A stretch of 64,000 bases of DNA from Acanthornis magna (taxonomy: Eukaryota; Chordata; Aves; Passeriformes; Acanthizidae), in NCBI GenBank assembly GCA_036785705.1, contig JAWUZG010000056.1, positions 6,945,001-7,009,000 on the forward strand, written 5' to 3'. A program made the translations under genes and the position numbers. Below, piece by piece: positions 14,121 through 27,743 of the stretch. The notes beneath the pieces were generated by a model. It was not told the DNA's origin and made no database searches. It saw nothing but the letters and a program-made list of their open reading frames with translations. Position 1 is the first letter of the stretch. Each line of letters starts with the position of its first letter.

Positions 14121-16988
14121 TCATAAGCCACAGACAGAAGAAAACCACAAAGGGAAGAAAAGCCTTTAATCAGCATTGGAAATTTGGCTACTACACTTCA
14201 ATTCTCTCTTTTATTTTTTAAACAGGCAGATCTCTAGCAGAGATAAGCATATGCCTAAGCAGTTTGTTGAATCAGAATCAAAAGAGTACTCAGATTCTCC
14301 ACTCAAAAGTTGCTGTGATACCTCAGTTATGTGATTCGCTTAAGCAGTACATGTAAATGAAATATATATCTTTTTTCCTCCCATGCTATTGATGCTGATA
14401 TTTCTGTAGGAAAAACTGCATTTCCTATCTCTAAGAGAATTCACTCTTCTTTGACAAGCCTGACACTGGTGGGTGGCACGAACAAGCGGTCACCTTGTCC
14501 AAAGTGACACTGACAGTGGGGTTTGGTCCTCAGGAGCCAGACTTTCCATCTGGTAAACAAATGCTATTCAAAATACTCTTAAATCTCTGCTCTAAAGACA
14601 CAATGTAGACTAAAAAAATCCATGACATAACAGCCCTGTCTAACACAAGATTTTCTCAATGCACTGAAAATGACAAACTTTCCTACTAAAGGTGTTTTTT
14701 TTTTGCTGGCAGAGCAATTCCCAGTTCAGTAAGTTAAATAACCTAAACAGGAAAAAGATCACGTTGATTTAATTATCCATCTATAATGGTATTTTAACGA
14801 TGCAGAAATGGCATAATTTTTTTCTTTAACCAGCATTTCATTATCATAAGCTTCTAATGTAGGCCTGGCCTTAAAGACCCATGGGACCAATTTAAGGTGT
14901 AAATCACTTTATGCTGGAAAAATCTGTAACTATTATCCTTTCTATATGCAGAAGCCAGAGCACTCTGCTACACAAAGCAAAGGCACTTGCTTTGGTGTTT
15001 TTTTAGAGAGGAGACTGTCCACTTAATTTTAGTTTTCCCCCTTACAATAGAGAACAACCCTGAAGAGTTTTGCAGACACGTTTTCAAAATAAACACACAA
15101 CGTCATGCTGCTGCGGGGAGCGGGGAGAGGACAGGCTCTGCTCCTCGGGGCAGGAAATGAGTGCTGGGGAAGCAGGAAGCCTCACAGCAGGGATGGCAGG
15201 TCCTTGGAGCACCCAAGCCAGGTCTGGCTGCTCCCAGCCCCACGCCAGCTCCATCAGAGTGACATTGCATCCCATCAGACCAACAGCCCCAAAGCCAGGC
15301 TTTGTGGGGCATTTCTGAGAAGCTTTGATTAAGGAAAATAAACCCAGACCATAGCAACCCCAAACAAACCAAAGCAAGGCTGGGATTTGTAGTTGCTTCC
15401 ACATGGCTTTATGTTTTAAAAATCATCACAGGAATGATGGCACTGTGGGCCCTGACCCCCTTGGTTACACATACACTGCAGTGGTCTGTAATCCAACATG
15501 GAGCTGTATATCTGGTTTTTGTATATGTATGAGCTGAAAGTCCACATAAACTTCTATAGTTAGTGACCAAGTGATTAGTGAAGGGCAGCCAAAGCGGCCT
15601 CCATTCAGATAAATGCTGGTGTGAGTTTCAGCAGTGATCATGTGGGAACTTTGCAAACCAGGCCTGGAAGAGCAATTAGAAGAGGTTGACCCCTCCTTGC
15701 ATTTTCTCCTTGAAGAGTCAATGCCTGTATGCAATCAAGTAGGGGCTATTAAAAAAACTATCATTGCACTGGCGGAGAAGTCCCACCCTGATCAGTCTAA
15801 AGCCCCTGCAGCAGGTGCCTGGAGGTGTCCTGTGTGACTGTGCACTGGGAGCACAAACAGCTCCAGTTCACCTGTCCCTGCCACGGGAGCCAGCGCTGCC
15901 CTGCCACCCATCCTGCTGCCTGCAGGGCATCTGCAGGGCCCTCAGGGACCTCCATAGCCTAAGACACACGACTTCTGAAACTAGGCAGGGCAGGGCTTGG
16001 CATGCTCTGGAGCAGGGAACCTGGCAGATCTGCCATCACTGCCAAAGCCACGGTTGACAGACTGTGCCCAGGTGGGGTTTTGGGGCACTGAGCCAGCTAA
16101 AGAGCCGTCACCAGTCCCTGTCACAGCCCAGAGCAGCAGTTTGGGGCTGTTTCTGGGGAAGGCATCCCCTGCCCAGGGCAGTGGCAGCAGCCTGGGGGTC
16201 CTGCTGGGCAGTGGGAATGGCTCCCGTGCACAGACTGCCACGGCTGGAGCAACACAGGGAGCACTTCACTGCTGCTCTCTTGGTGCCCCAGAGGAACCAA
16301 ATCCCATCCTGCCCTGCTCATGTTTGTTTTGCTTCAGCCTCCTGCTCTTCTCCCTTGTTCTGACAAAGAGAGGGAAAACATGTTTTCTGCCTTCTGAAAA
16401 ACACAGGATTCTGCAATACACTGATCTGTGAGGCAGCAAATACCGGGAAGGACCAGAACAGAGTGAAACCCCTTTGGCCTCCTAAAGCTGACAAGAACTT
16501 TACCATTGACTCTATTAGTGCTGCGTGGGGAAAGCCCAGGCACTGCTTATGCAGTAGTGGATATCTTTTGTCCAAAAAAGAGGTTTAATTAATGTTGATC
16601 ATGCCAGCCATAGCAAAGATAGCATATATTTTCTGTTTAATTAACAAAAAACCCTGCCCATTCTCAAACTGTTAAATTCTATCAGAATAAACACCTGTTT
16701 GGAGTCTACACTTAGTTTAGAAACAGGGGGAGGAAGCCATTTCCCTTGACATTTCCTCTACATAACTTTAATACAATGTAATAAACAATTCAGTTATGCT
16801 GCCATTGTTTCTAAATCTGGCATCAAGGTGCAGCTTTTCTAAGAGGGAGAAATCGAGGCATAAATTTTCAAGAGATGTTATTGCTCCACAGCTTTCCTAT
16901 GACATCACCAAGCCCTTTCCTAGACAGAACGGCTGAGCACCTTCAGAGAATGGCACCTGTTTCAGCTCATTTCCACAGAAATACTAAT

Positions 16989-17022
16989 GGAAATAGAAAT
17001 GGAAATAGAAAGAAATAGAAAA
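16989..17022. repeat. Purine-rich short repeat, GGAAATAGAAAT-like
   Basis: Imperfect repetition of GGAAATAGAAAT and AGAAATAGAAA units over about 34 bases. No gene context. Confidence 0.75.
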
Positions 17023-20000
17023 GTTGGTGGCAAGGCCAAGTGGGTAAGAATGGCTCGAGGCTGCAAAACGCTGAGTAATCCTGTGTGACGCCAAGCTGCT
17101 CTTGGTAGGGGCTAAGGGCACACAGTCCTGGACAGAAAGGCTTTAGCATCCTGCACAATCAAGCTGTTACTACTGAATTCCTCTCTTTTGCAATCTGTCA
17201 GAGAACAGCTGTACCAAAGTGGAAAAAATCCCGGAAAGTTATTGAAACATCCTTACTATTAAAGACCTCATGTTTCCACTGAAAATGGATGAAACTCCCA
17301 GTGGGATTTCTGGTGTCTGTTAAGGGCAGTGTTTGCGGCATTACAAAATATCAGGCGTTCTGTGATGCTGTACTCACAGATTTTGGGAACATTTTTAAGT
17401 AAGACTAGAAAAAACTTGCCACGTGCTTGTTGTGCTTTACACCACTGCTTGCTGGTAAGCACACTGAACATTAATTTACTGTCGTTTCTGCCACTGTTCA
17501 GTGTGACTCAACCTCTTTCCCTTGTGTACATCCCTTCTGACTTTGCCCCAGTTGGCTCCAGTGATTGGGACTAATCAAAAAAATCTTCTTTGGCTGCATT
17601 TGAAATCTCCAATGAAGGGACTGCAGTGAGTGACTGTCAGACTGTGCAGCACCATGCTTCCTTTGGCTGTATGGGTAAATATTCCATTCCTGTTGTTCAG
17701 ACTGGCAATCACAAAACGAAGGGTTTGAAGAGGTCATCACAACAAGCACTGTTCTCTTCCTTCATCTCCACCAGTATCTCTGCCAGTGTGGGGGAAAGAT
17801 TGCAGACAGCAGAACCAGCTGTGCTGTCTCTCTCTCAACTGCATTGCTAATCTTTTTTCCATAATCACTAGTATATAATATCCCTCTTGGGAAGCAAAAC
17901 CTTTTCCGTAGAGAACTGAGGATCGCTTCCCACTGAAAGGATTTTGCCCTTTTCATCCCTCTAGAAATGCACTCTGGATAGACAGATTTTAATACCTCAC
18001 TTTGGCGAGGAGAGATCAGACACTAAATGGCATTCCATGCAAGTGAGGACTCATTACTGTGAAGCTGTTGTTTCTTGCCCAGCCAGTTATAACCGAAGCC
18101 TATAAAATTTCCATTGTTCAAACCTGGAATGTCTCACAGACTGTGCCTGGACAAGGTAAATCCCGAACCTCATTCACTGGACTCATACATGGGTTCACAA
18201 ATATGCACAGAATGGAAAGATAACCCAAGACTGTGCCATTTGAGCAGGTTCTGTCCAGGGATCTCCAGTGGAGGTTTTCATTCCGTCTGTGGAAATACAG
18301 ACACAGAGGGGTGAAGTCACTTGCCTTGAGGCGTGCAACAATTTAATTGCAAAGCTGGAAATAAAAACTGAGGAATATGAACATGCTGGACCATGCTATA
18401 ATCAGCAGATGCTATTGCTTCCAAGTTCTAATTAAAGAGCTGTCATTACACAAAAAGCATTTGTCGTTTGCAGTAAAACTGATAAAGCTCAATAGTCTGG
18501 AATATTGGAGAGGAGGCATATGTTTTTCAAATCACCCAAAGATGACAATATACTCTTTTTTTTTCAGTCTGCCTTAGCCTCTGTAGCTAGCTGATCCCAG
18601 CCATGAGGTCTCTCTGTTCTGACAAACCCAGGATCTTGCCAGTCCAAATAAAGTAATGCTTAAAATATACAGACTACTCTGCAATTTCCTACCTGAGACT
18701 GAGAGAAACAGCACTTTAGCACTCTCACAAAGTAGATAGAACAACCAGGGGGAAAAATAACAAGTCTGGGAGAGAACAGAAGTGGCTGATGTGCTGCAGC
18801 CATCATTAACACAGCTGGCAATGTTTAAATGCATGAAAACATAAATGAACCAACCTGGTTCTTGGACACGCAAATGCACACACAGACACACAGGGATACA
18901 CACATTTCTCTGCAAAGGGAGCTCCTGCCTCCTGCTAACACTGTGCCTAGCACCACTTCAGCAGGCGTTTGGCACCAGATCCAGCCCCAGTGCCCAGGGC
19001 TGGGCTGCCTCAGCTCTGGAGCAGCTGCTGGCTTTTCATGCCCAGGTCTGTAAGGCAGGTGAGGGCTCAGCACCGCTGATTCTCCTGAGAGCAGGGCCAC
19101 GAGGCACCGTGGGGCTGGCGGCACCATGGGCGGTGGCTGTGCCGTGGCCAGTGCTGCCATGTGCCCAGGCAGGGTGCTGGCCTTGGGGTGAAGCCGTGCC
19201 CAGGGTTGCTCAATGCCAGTGCCTCCAGCTGAGTGAGGAGCAGCAGGAATAGTCTGTCTGGAGCCCTGTGCAGCCCTGCTGCTTTGGGCAGACAGCAGCT
19301 GAGCACAGGCCATTGTGAAAGGGGACAGGACAGGGAAGTGCTCTTCTCCATCTTTCCCACAAAGAATGGAATACCTCAAAGATTTTCCTACAACCCAGCA
19401 GTTACTTGGATTTCTTTCCTCTGGTCACATATTGCTGTGAGTCCTGGGGAGGTGGGCTGTGCAATCACTGCTGGGAACGGGGAGAAGGTTCACTTGGATC
19501 TGCAGACCAGGTGAGTTTGTGCGAACTGCATCAAGCCATAAGTGACAGAAAACTGGTATGTCCCATAGCTTCCAATATCACTTTTGCTAAGAAAATAAAA
19601 AGGAAGGTGACAAAATGAGGCCTTCAGCTGAGCTTATGTCCAGGTCTTTTTCCTCCAGGTATCCTGGGATCCCAGGTATCACCTTCCTGTCACCTGCCAG
19701 GACACCAGGCTCAGACCCTGACAATGACCCAATGCTCTCTCTCCCAAGAGAGCTCAAGGAGGCTGATCAACCTCTTGGGATTGAGACAAGCCTGGAGCAG
19801 CTTTCAGGAGCACCCACCCCTGCCCTGCCCTGCACTGCCAGGGAAGATCCATGCTACCAGCAGCCACCACAGCACCCAGGCCCATTCCCAAGAGGAGGCA
19901 CAAAAAACCGCAGGCTTCCCTGGTGAGCTCCTGGGGATCCCTGCCCAGCCTCTGGCAGCAGCTGGATAAGGGTGAACAGACCAGACCTTCACCGTGTGGA

Positions 20001-20215
20001 GAGGACAGCTGGGAACCTCCTGCCACCTTTGTAGACGGAGTCATCTCCACAGGGGCAGTGCTTGTCTGAGCAGTATAAAAGTGAAAATAGAAAGCGCAAA
20101 GAGCAGTGCCCCGTTCTGTGGCACTGGTGAGCAGGAATGCTGGATTCCTCCTCTGCAGGCACAGCCTGAGTCTGGCAATGTCTGTGCTGCAGAGAAGCCA
20201 GTCTGTCCTGTGTCT

Positions 20216-20660
20216 ATTTATCACAGAACATACTGAGATGGAAGGGTCACAAGGGTCATCAAGTCCAACACAAGCCCTGCACAGCACCATCCCAAGAGCC
20301 ACCCCATGTGCCTGAGAGCATTGTTCGAACACTTCTGGAGCTCTGTCAGGTTTGGTGCTGTGACCACTGCCCTGGGGAGCTGTTCCAGTGCCCAACCACC
20401 CTCTGGGTGAAGAATCTTTTTCTAATACCCAATCTAAGCCTCTCCTGACAAAACTTCAGCCCATTCCCTCGGGCCCTGTCACTGGTGGCACAGAGAAGCG
20501 ATCAGTGCCTGCCCCTCCTCCTCCCTGCACAAGAAGCTGTAACTGCAATGAGGTTTCCCCTCGGTCTCCTCCAGGCTGAGCAGACCCAGTGACCTCAGCC
20601 ACTCCTCACATGGCTTCCCCGTGAGGCCCTCCACCGTCCTCGTTGCCCTCATTTGATGAG
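20216..20660 (-). mobile_element. CR1 LINE fragment (3' part), minus orientation, diverged subfamily
   Basis: Successive matches to the CR1 3' region are AAGGGTCATCAAGTCCAAC, GTGCCTGAGAGCATTGTTC, GAGCTCTGTCAGGTTTGGTG, CCAACCACCCTCTGGGTGAA, CCATTCCCTCGGGCCCTGTC, GACCTCAGCCACTCCTCA and CCTCGTTGCCCTCAT. The element's 3' end is on the left. It belongs to a different and apparently older subfamily than the copy at 10.2 kb, judging from sequence type and scattered indels. It is 5'-truncated on the right. Confidence 0.93.
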
Positions 20661-23550
20661 GTTTGACACAGGCTGTGCCATAAGCAGCCTTTTGTGGTGA
20701 CTCAGGTCTGCATCAGCCCTGCAGAGGTGCAGCACAGGCGTGTAGGCACTGGGGCAGCACTCAGGTCAGAACCAGCCAGCTCCACATCACTGAAAGTACA
20801 GCACATTCCTTCTGCCTCCGTTTTAATTGAGTTTTTATTGCAGCCACACAAGACATCTTAGAAGGTTTTCTCTAAAAGTAAAGACTCGTACTAGGCTAGA
20901 GGCAATGGCAGGCAGTGTTTCAGTGGAGCCCTACCAAAGTTTACCACAAAAAGAGAGAGAGAAAGAGAAAATGCCTTTAAACAACACAACCAGAATTCTC
21001 TGTGAGGTGCTCTATGATCAAGGTGGTGTCCTAAAAAGAAGGGGCCAGGCGCACCAAAGTCTCTAGGAGACAAAAGGGAAAAAAATACCAACAACCCCTA
21101 TTCCCAAGGTGCAGTTGAGGTCTTTGGCAAAATACAGGAGATGAGAGAAGGACTTGTGTAATTGCTCTTTAGACGGCAAACCAGGGCAGGTTTCAGGAGC
21201 TACAAAAGAAAAGCCAGTTGTGCTGCAGTGCGTGAGAGACGAGGCACAGGGTCATTGGCCTCGGGCACTTGGCTCCCGTGACTTTGATCGGTTCACCGAG
21301 GCTGGAGACAGCCAGTTGGCAGGTCAGAGTATCCTCTGGAAAGCAGCAGGATTCTTGCCATGGCCCCTTGCAATGCCCATCCCTTTAGTGCGTCATCATG
21401 AGCAACACAGTTTAGAGTTACATAAGTTTCTTCTCCTGTTAGATCTAGCACGGGGGCTGTTCGAGCTGTGCTTGGTCAGAAATAATCTTCGAGCTGCCAG
21501 TTCTAGGGCTTTTTCAGATTCAAAACTGCCCATAAGCACATGTATGGTTGGGTTGCAATCGCTGGATTGCTCACAGGCTCAGTTGTGGAGCTCTCAGCTG
21601 TGTCGCTGCTGTAGGCAGCAGGAAGGTGGCACAGGGTGGAATGTTCATTACACACAAGAGTAGCATTTCACTCACCTACCTACGGCCATGTGGAGGCTGC
21701 CCATAGGGAAGTTCATGCTTGGCAAAGAGAACTATGAATTTGGTTCCAGCAGCACTACAAAGCCTCTTTGCCTAATCAGCTGAAGGGGTCACCCAAGTCA
21801 CCAGAGGATCCAGAAACAGAAATTCCTGGCCTGTACCCTAAGCGGAAATCTTCAGGGAATGTTGTTGAGATGTGTTTCAGAGCTGGCAGGATGAACACCA
21901 GGTGCAGTGTTAAGGTTGGCACACCATGTGCCGTGCCTGGGAGCACAGACAGAGCCTGTCCTCCTGCCCCTGCCTTCCCAGCCCCGGACATTCGGGGCAG
22001 GGCAGGACTGCAGCACCTCCAACACCTTGCACACCTTCTGTGCAGACAAAGGCAGAACATTATACAAGCTGCCCTCCAAAAAGGCACTCAAAAAAGAAAG
22101 GTTGTTCTCCTCTACCCACTCAGAAATGAAGAGATCGAGTGAGAAATCCTGACTCAAGGAAAATGAGGAGGACTTTGCCACTGATTTCAACAGGCCCAGC
22201 TTTTCACCCTGAGAGTCTGCTCTGCTGTTGAGTCAGGAGATAAGCTGCCAGCAGCAATAGTCTGGCCTCTGAAATCTGGAGGGGTTTGTTGGCTGATTGC
22301 AGAAGCAGCAAATGCACAGCTCACCCACAGTGCAGATGTAATTTGCCTGCCTTCCACTGTCAGGAAAGCTGAGGGTTCTGCGTTGTTTATTGTGCAATAG
22401 GAAGACATTAATAATCATGCCTGATGATGTTTAAGAATGGAGATAAAATTCTCTATTATCATGGATTATCAGTTTGTCAAAGGGTACGCTGGCAGACAGA
22501 AGCTTTACTGGGATGAGGTTTGCATTTCAATGAGCAATCTGCATGGAGAGCTTTCAGCTCCTCTGCCATCAGATCCAGGCAGAAGCAGATCTGAGCTGAA
22601 GCATCCTTCCAAGATGCCCTGCAGTGCTTAGAGAGGTCTGATTCCAACCAGGTCATGGTCAAGGCTGTCAAGACTAGAAATTAGGGACAACCTTAGCTGT
22701 TCAAGATGCTATGCTGCAGGGTGAGTAATCAGGGGTTTAGAATAGCATGCTGAAAAGACCGTATTTCCTGCTATTTATAAAATGCCGCAGAAATACAAAC
22801 TGGAAGCACTGGTGTAATGATTAAACCTCAGTGCTCTCTCAGACCCAAGGCGCTCAGATCCTTTCCTGAAGGGAACAGTAGAAGCACTCAATCCAGCTGC
22901 CTCGAAAAGATTTTAGGGGCTTTGCTGGGAGTCAGAGGTAACAGTGTCAGTACGAAAGTTTACACAGGTCTGAACTTAAAATCAAGGCTCGGCATGATGA
23001 AGAGATTATCACCCCTTTGCATTTTGAAGTATCTTTCTGCAAGCACAGGAGCTAGAGACGTCCCTCATTTCCTCGTCTCCCTTTACAAAAAAATACTTTG
23101 TTTTCCCTGAAATATTGCGCTTCAAAGAGCTGTCTCTTTGCCAAGCTACCAAGTATCTTGAGACTCACAATGGAGTCTCAAAGAGCTGATATAGCTGCGC
23201 ATGTGGCTGAGGAAGCTCGGGGAGATGAAAGGCAATCCACATCCCTGCTTTGGGCCTTATTTCGACAATCCACAAGACTCGCACAAGGGACAATGTTGGC
23301 TCCATAAATTCTCATGGCCCCGAGGAGCTCCGTGCAGGAGCCGGCTGACAGCAAAATCAAATTCTTCTTGTGTACAGCACCAACGCTCTGCCACACTTTA
23401 AAACAGACCTGAAATGCCGGCAGCCACGCTGACAGAGTCACAAGACCAAACACAGGCTGCTCTGCGCTTGCCGAAGGAAGCAGCCACCAGCTTGTGTGGC
23501 TGTGCACGCAGGGAGCATCTGCTGAGTGCTGGGAGTGCCATCGGCTCGGG

Positions 23551-23567
23551 CACACACACACACACAC
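23551..23567. repeat. (CA)8 microsatellite
   Basis: A short uninterrupted CA dinucleotide run ending in CGCTCC. It is the longest CA repeat I noticed in the window. Confidence 0.85.
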
Positions 23568-25779
23568 GCTCCCAGCTACAGCCTTACACCATAAACACAA
23601 GCTGCTGCTCGAGTGTAACGCTTGGCTGGGCTCCCTGCCACCTCTGAGGCACTGGAGTGGCGCAGAAACAAGTAGAATACTGGGATAAAAGTAACCAGCC
23701 ATGATTTCTTATCCCCATTTCTCGGGTAAAGGAACTCAGTGTGCTGCACATAGCTGTGAAGACCAGATTCCCTGAAGCAGAAAGGCAGGAGTCCAGCCCT
23801 GGCTCCTCCTGCCTCATGCCAGCCCTTCTCGCTGCAGTTCTGGCCCATTTCTTGGTGTGTGATCCCCCACAGACCTGGGGAGCAGGTATGGCCCTGCCTT
23901 CACCCTTGAAGCCTGTTCTCTGCCTCTTCAGCCCTTTGTAGCTTAGGCTGGACAGCCCTTGATTCAGTTGTTCCACGCAGACTATGGTGTGGGAGGAGCA
24001 GGGAGGAGCAGGGCTGCTATTACTTTTGCAGGGGGTTGCCATTATTATCTCTGCTGCTCTTCTGTAGTGTGATCCACCACTTTCCTCAGCTACTGTAGAC
24101 AAAGCCCAGTCCCAGAATTTCAGCTGTAGCTGCACCTCTGCTGAGCACAGCCAGAGAATCCCTTGTCTGGGTCTCACTGGCTACACTGCCAGCCTGTGTG
24201 ACAGACCCTCGCACAGTCCCCTGCCATGGAAGGTGAAGGCACAGTTCCACTGCATCCAGGCACAGCAAAGGCAGCCAGGAGCTCGGGGAGGCAAGCGCAA
24301 GGAGCACTCCCTGATTATATCCTCGTTTATCTCTGTGTCTGTTTCTACATGGCAGGGGAAGAGGAGGTTTGAAAAGCATTTCCCTTGCAAGTCACAGTGA
24401 CCTGAAAGCGCCCCAGCGAGCCGAGCCCCAGCAGAGCTGCCTGCAGCAGACAAAGAGCAGCGATGGCTGTGGCTGCACACAATGATTGCAGGCAGCAGAG
24501 CCTGCACGCATTTGACAGACAAAACCCTAATAGACCAAGCACGCAGCGTGGGTTGACACAGCTGCCACCCTCTCGCTGTCTCTCTGCTCTCCACAGAAGT
24601 GCACAGTGTGCGCTTTGCTGTGAGGGCAGAGATGTGCTGCTGGCTGGGCTGTACCTTCCCTCCTTCCCTGGCCGGGACTGAGCCACCCCAGAGCAAAGGG
24701 GTGAGGTTGAACCTGCCCCTCTCCACCTCCCCTGGCTGCCCTGGGGCAGGGGGTGCTGTCCCCAGTCACCATCCCTGGTTCAACACCACTGGTACACTGC
24801 CAGCCTCCACAGATGGCCACGGAGTGGGGTTTTCAATACAAGAAACAGTTGAAACAACAAAAACCCTGCTGGGGCTGATTCAGCTCGTGAGCCTGCATCC
24901 CATTAAGCTAGTCATTTTTTCCAGTTGTTCAGCACAGGAACCACATGGTCGGGCAAGGCTTCCCGGGCAGTGGCTGGCCACGCTGAATCAGCTCTCCCAG
25001 CCAGGCTGCTGGCAGCCAACTCACTCCCAACTGGACCAAAGTTGCTCCTTCTACTCTAGGAATCAAGTCCTTGTGAAAACAAGTCCTTGTGACAAGGGCT
25101 TCCAGCCAATTGAACACTGAAGTCACGCTGGCACTCCAGTCCCACCGCTAGCAGCCCTCTCCAGAGCATGCTGCTGCCTTTCGATGCCGATGGAGACCTG
25201 CCCATAGTGGAAAGGAGGGAGTTTCTGAACGTCCCCAGCTGGCAGGCTCCAAACATGGTCTGGAAAACAACAGAGGTGGCTGTGAAGCTCTGTGGGGTCC
25301 AAGGGGCAGCCAGCTCCTGCACACCATCATGCTCCAGAGCCAGGGCAAACAGATTAACTCAACTTTTCCCCCTCTGTATCGTCTTGGACTTAAATTGTCT
25401 CACAGACAACTTCACACAAATCTTGTCCCTTTGAGGCACACAAACTCAGAGTACTAAAAGATTCTCAAACCCTTGTAAAACCTACAGCTGGTGGAACAGC
25501 TCTGAAACTGTTTTTCTCCTTGATGACTGCTGAGATTTTTGCTGCCCATGAAGTGATGCAGTCTCCAGCCAGGATGTGGTTTGTGACATTCTGCATCTGT
25601 GTCATCCACAGACGATGCTAGACAGAAACAGCCATCAGCTAGGAAATTTCAAGCAGGACTTTAAAAAAAGAAAAGTATTTTTAAAGGTGGGTTGATATCC
25701 CTAGGAATTCAAAGGTCGTGAAGTAAATCAGGAATTAAATTCCCATTCAAAAAGGATAGGTGATAGGAACTAAATGTAA

Positions 25780-26060
25780 CTACATCTTTCAGAGACTGGC
25801 TGCCTTTGAAAATGTGGCCTTCAGTCATTTAGCTCAAGCCACAGTTGCGTTTAATTTATCTTGGGAGGCTTTGACTCGTAATTCCTACTGACGTATATAC
25901 TCTCTCTGAAGTGAGGCACTCTGAATTGTGAGCTCTAGTAACAATAGGATAAACATTAACTGGGTAACCATTTTGCAATTGTTAAGCAAAGTCTAGAGAT
26001 ATGGGAGTTTGCTTAACAAACGCCTCAGAGGAGTTTGCCATAGCCCTGGACATACTTTTA
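25780..26060. promoter_or_regulatory. Candidate conserved noncoding element
   Basis: AT-rich unique sequence with words resembling SOX (AACAATAGG, GCAATTGTTAAG) and homeodomain sites (TTTAATTTATC), and few stop-free frames. Conservation is not tested. It is noted because no repeat explains it. Confidence 0.15.
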
Positions 26061-26456
26061 AGTAAAAGTCGTCACCAGGTTGCACTGGAATCACGTGAAG
26101 ATGATGACAGTAGAATTACCAAACTGTTTGAGGATTCGACCTCTGAAGCAGACTGATGAATGGCTCTGGATTGAAAACGAAGGCTCTTCTCCACTGAGCA
26201 AACACCTACTTGCTGGAAACATGAGGAGTCATGTAACTGATAGTGCCAAATCGGATAGAGATCGCGGGGCTGATCCAGAGACACAGAGAGAGACACAGGC
26301 AGGGTCCTCTCTGGACTCTGACACAGTTTGAAATGTTAACTGTGAAGCTCTGCATGACCCTTGGGTGTTGCGCCAACTACTAACCTTTAGAGCGGCCCGA
26401 AGTGCCCCTCTCACTTTCCTGCTCAGCCTCTATACCTAGAGATTTCTGCTGTTTTG

Positions 26457-26470
26457 TTTTTTTTTTTTTT
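26457..26470. repeat. T14 homopolymer
   Basis: Fourteen T in a row after GTTTTG. Simple sequence without an adjoining element I recognise. Confidence 0.8.
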
Positions 26471-27743
26471 CCATTTTCTTTCACATTTGAGAGTTACCAA
26501 AAACACCCATGTGCTCAGGTGTCGCCTTCCCTGGCAACTGTGCGGTACCCATGCCACGGCAAAAAAAAACAACACTGTGTTTGGGTGCATTTTGTTTTTG
26601 CCAGATTTTGATGTTTTGCAGGTGGATGGTGTCACATTACAGAACTTTGTCTGATCTGGATAATTTGAAGCCAGAGCAGTGCTAACCTTGCACGGATCCA
26701 TGGCAGCATGCTTACTCATGTCTGCTGGGCTAGGGAATGCAGCACTTTCCCTTCAGCCTGAGGTTGGACCAAAGATACCAAAGGGGCGCTGGTAGAAACT
26801 GCAATTATAGATGAAGACATCACAAAACCAGCCCTGCGTAAAACCAAGATCATGCTCCAGGCTTGGGCTGGCTGTTGCATTTAGAATTACTGAATAACAC
26901 AAGTACAAAATTTGCCAGTATAACTGGGAGATATTAGCCCTACCACAAGCCACTATAACAAAGCTATAAAGTGTTACAGTATGTGGAGGACCATGACACA
27001 GTAAAAAAAAAAAAATCAGAGCAAAGAAAACCTCAACAAGTCATACCCACCCAGGATTTTTTTACTGAAAGAAATTTAAAACTTGGTTTTAGCAACTTTC
27101 TGGAACAGAATAGGAGGTTTTTAGCCCACATGAAAATGCACATTTTTAATTTTAGTTATGAACTACATAATATTTAAACACTGACATAAAAAGTGAATCA
27201 TCTCAGATATTTTTCTTCCTTCAGACTAAGTATATATTTTGGAGATGGGCCACTGGCTATCCAGTAAACAGTGTACTTCACTAAATGACCCATTTCCTCA
27301 GCCAGACCACTTTGGAGGAGATATTCATTTGCTTCCTGTAAGTAACACTTGTGGAAGAATTTTCCACTGTGAGGCAGGTCAAGAGCCAGCAAACAGCCCT
27401 GAAGCTCTGTGCAAAACCCACAGGGCAGAGCAAGTCAGGGAGCGCTCGCACTGAAGCAGCAGAGATGGGAATGGCAGAGCCTGCCCAGCACTGCTTGGAT
27501 AGATTTTTCTCGACAGGAGACAGTAGGAAAAGTGTAACAGAAAGGTATTAAGATAATCACGTTTTTCCTAAAGCTCAGAGGCGGTAGAGTGCATAGCTGT
27601 AGAGGCCCTCCCATAGCAGCAGGCTTTGGGAGCAGACTCTCAGAAACAGTGCCTGGTGCACGGTGCTGTCACACCAGGACAGCTCTTGTTCCTGCTGCTC
27701 CTTCCTCCCAGCACCTTTAGTTACTGCAGGGTTAGGTTTGCAT

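Larger units (their letters stand above)
10536..20215. other. Gene-free unique DNA between two CR1 copies
   Basis: No exon recognised. It holds the 8-bp tandem repeat at 10.67 kb, the T18-C7 junction at 14.1 kb and the purine repeat at 17.0 kb. GC-richer blocks at 15.1-16.3 kb and 18.9-20.2 kb carry overlapping chance frames. AT-rich unique blocks at 14.7-14.96 kb and 16.56-16.85 kb look like possible conserved noncoding sequence. Confidence 0.6.
20661..27743. other. Gene-free unique DNA
   Basis: No exon recognised. A 169-codon plus-strand open frame at 21,154-21,663 and minus-strand frames of 181-197 codons at 23.6-24.7 kb lack recognisable domains. Their length is within what chance gives in this much moderately GC-rich sequence. 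The CA microsatellite and T14 run lie here. Confidence 0.55.

Noticed and set aside
19754..20395. 213-codon minus-strand open frame, among the longest outside LEO1
   Set aside because: Its upstream part lies within the CR1 fragment and the rest shows no domain. It is explained by the repeat plus GC content.
23584..24726. Two adjacent minus-strand frames of 197 and 181 codons that look like one gene
   Set aside because: They are in different frames with no joining splice sites that I could find, and they are overlapped by plus-strand frames. No domain recognised.
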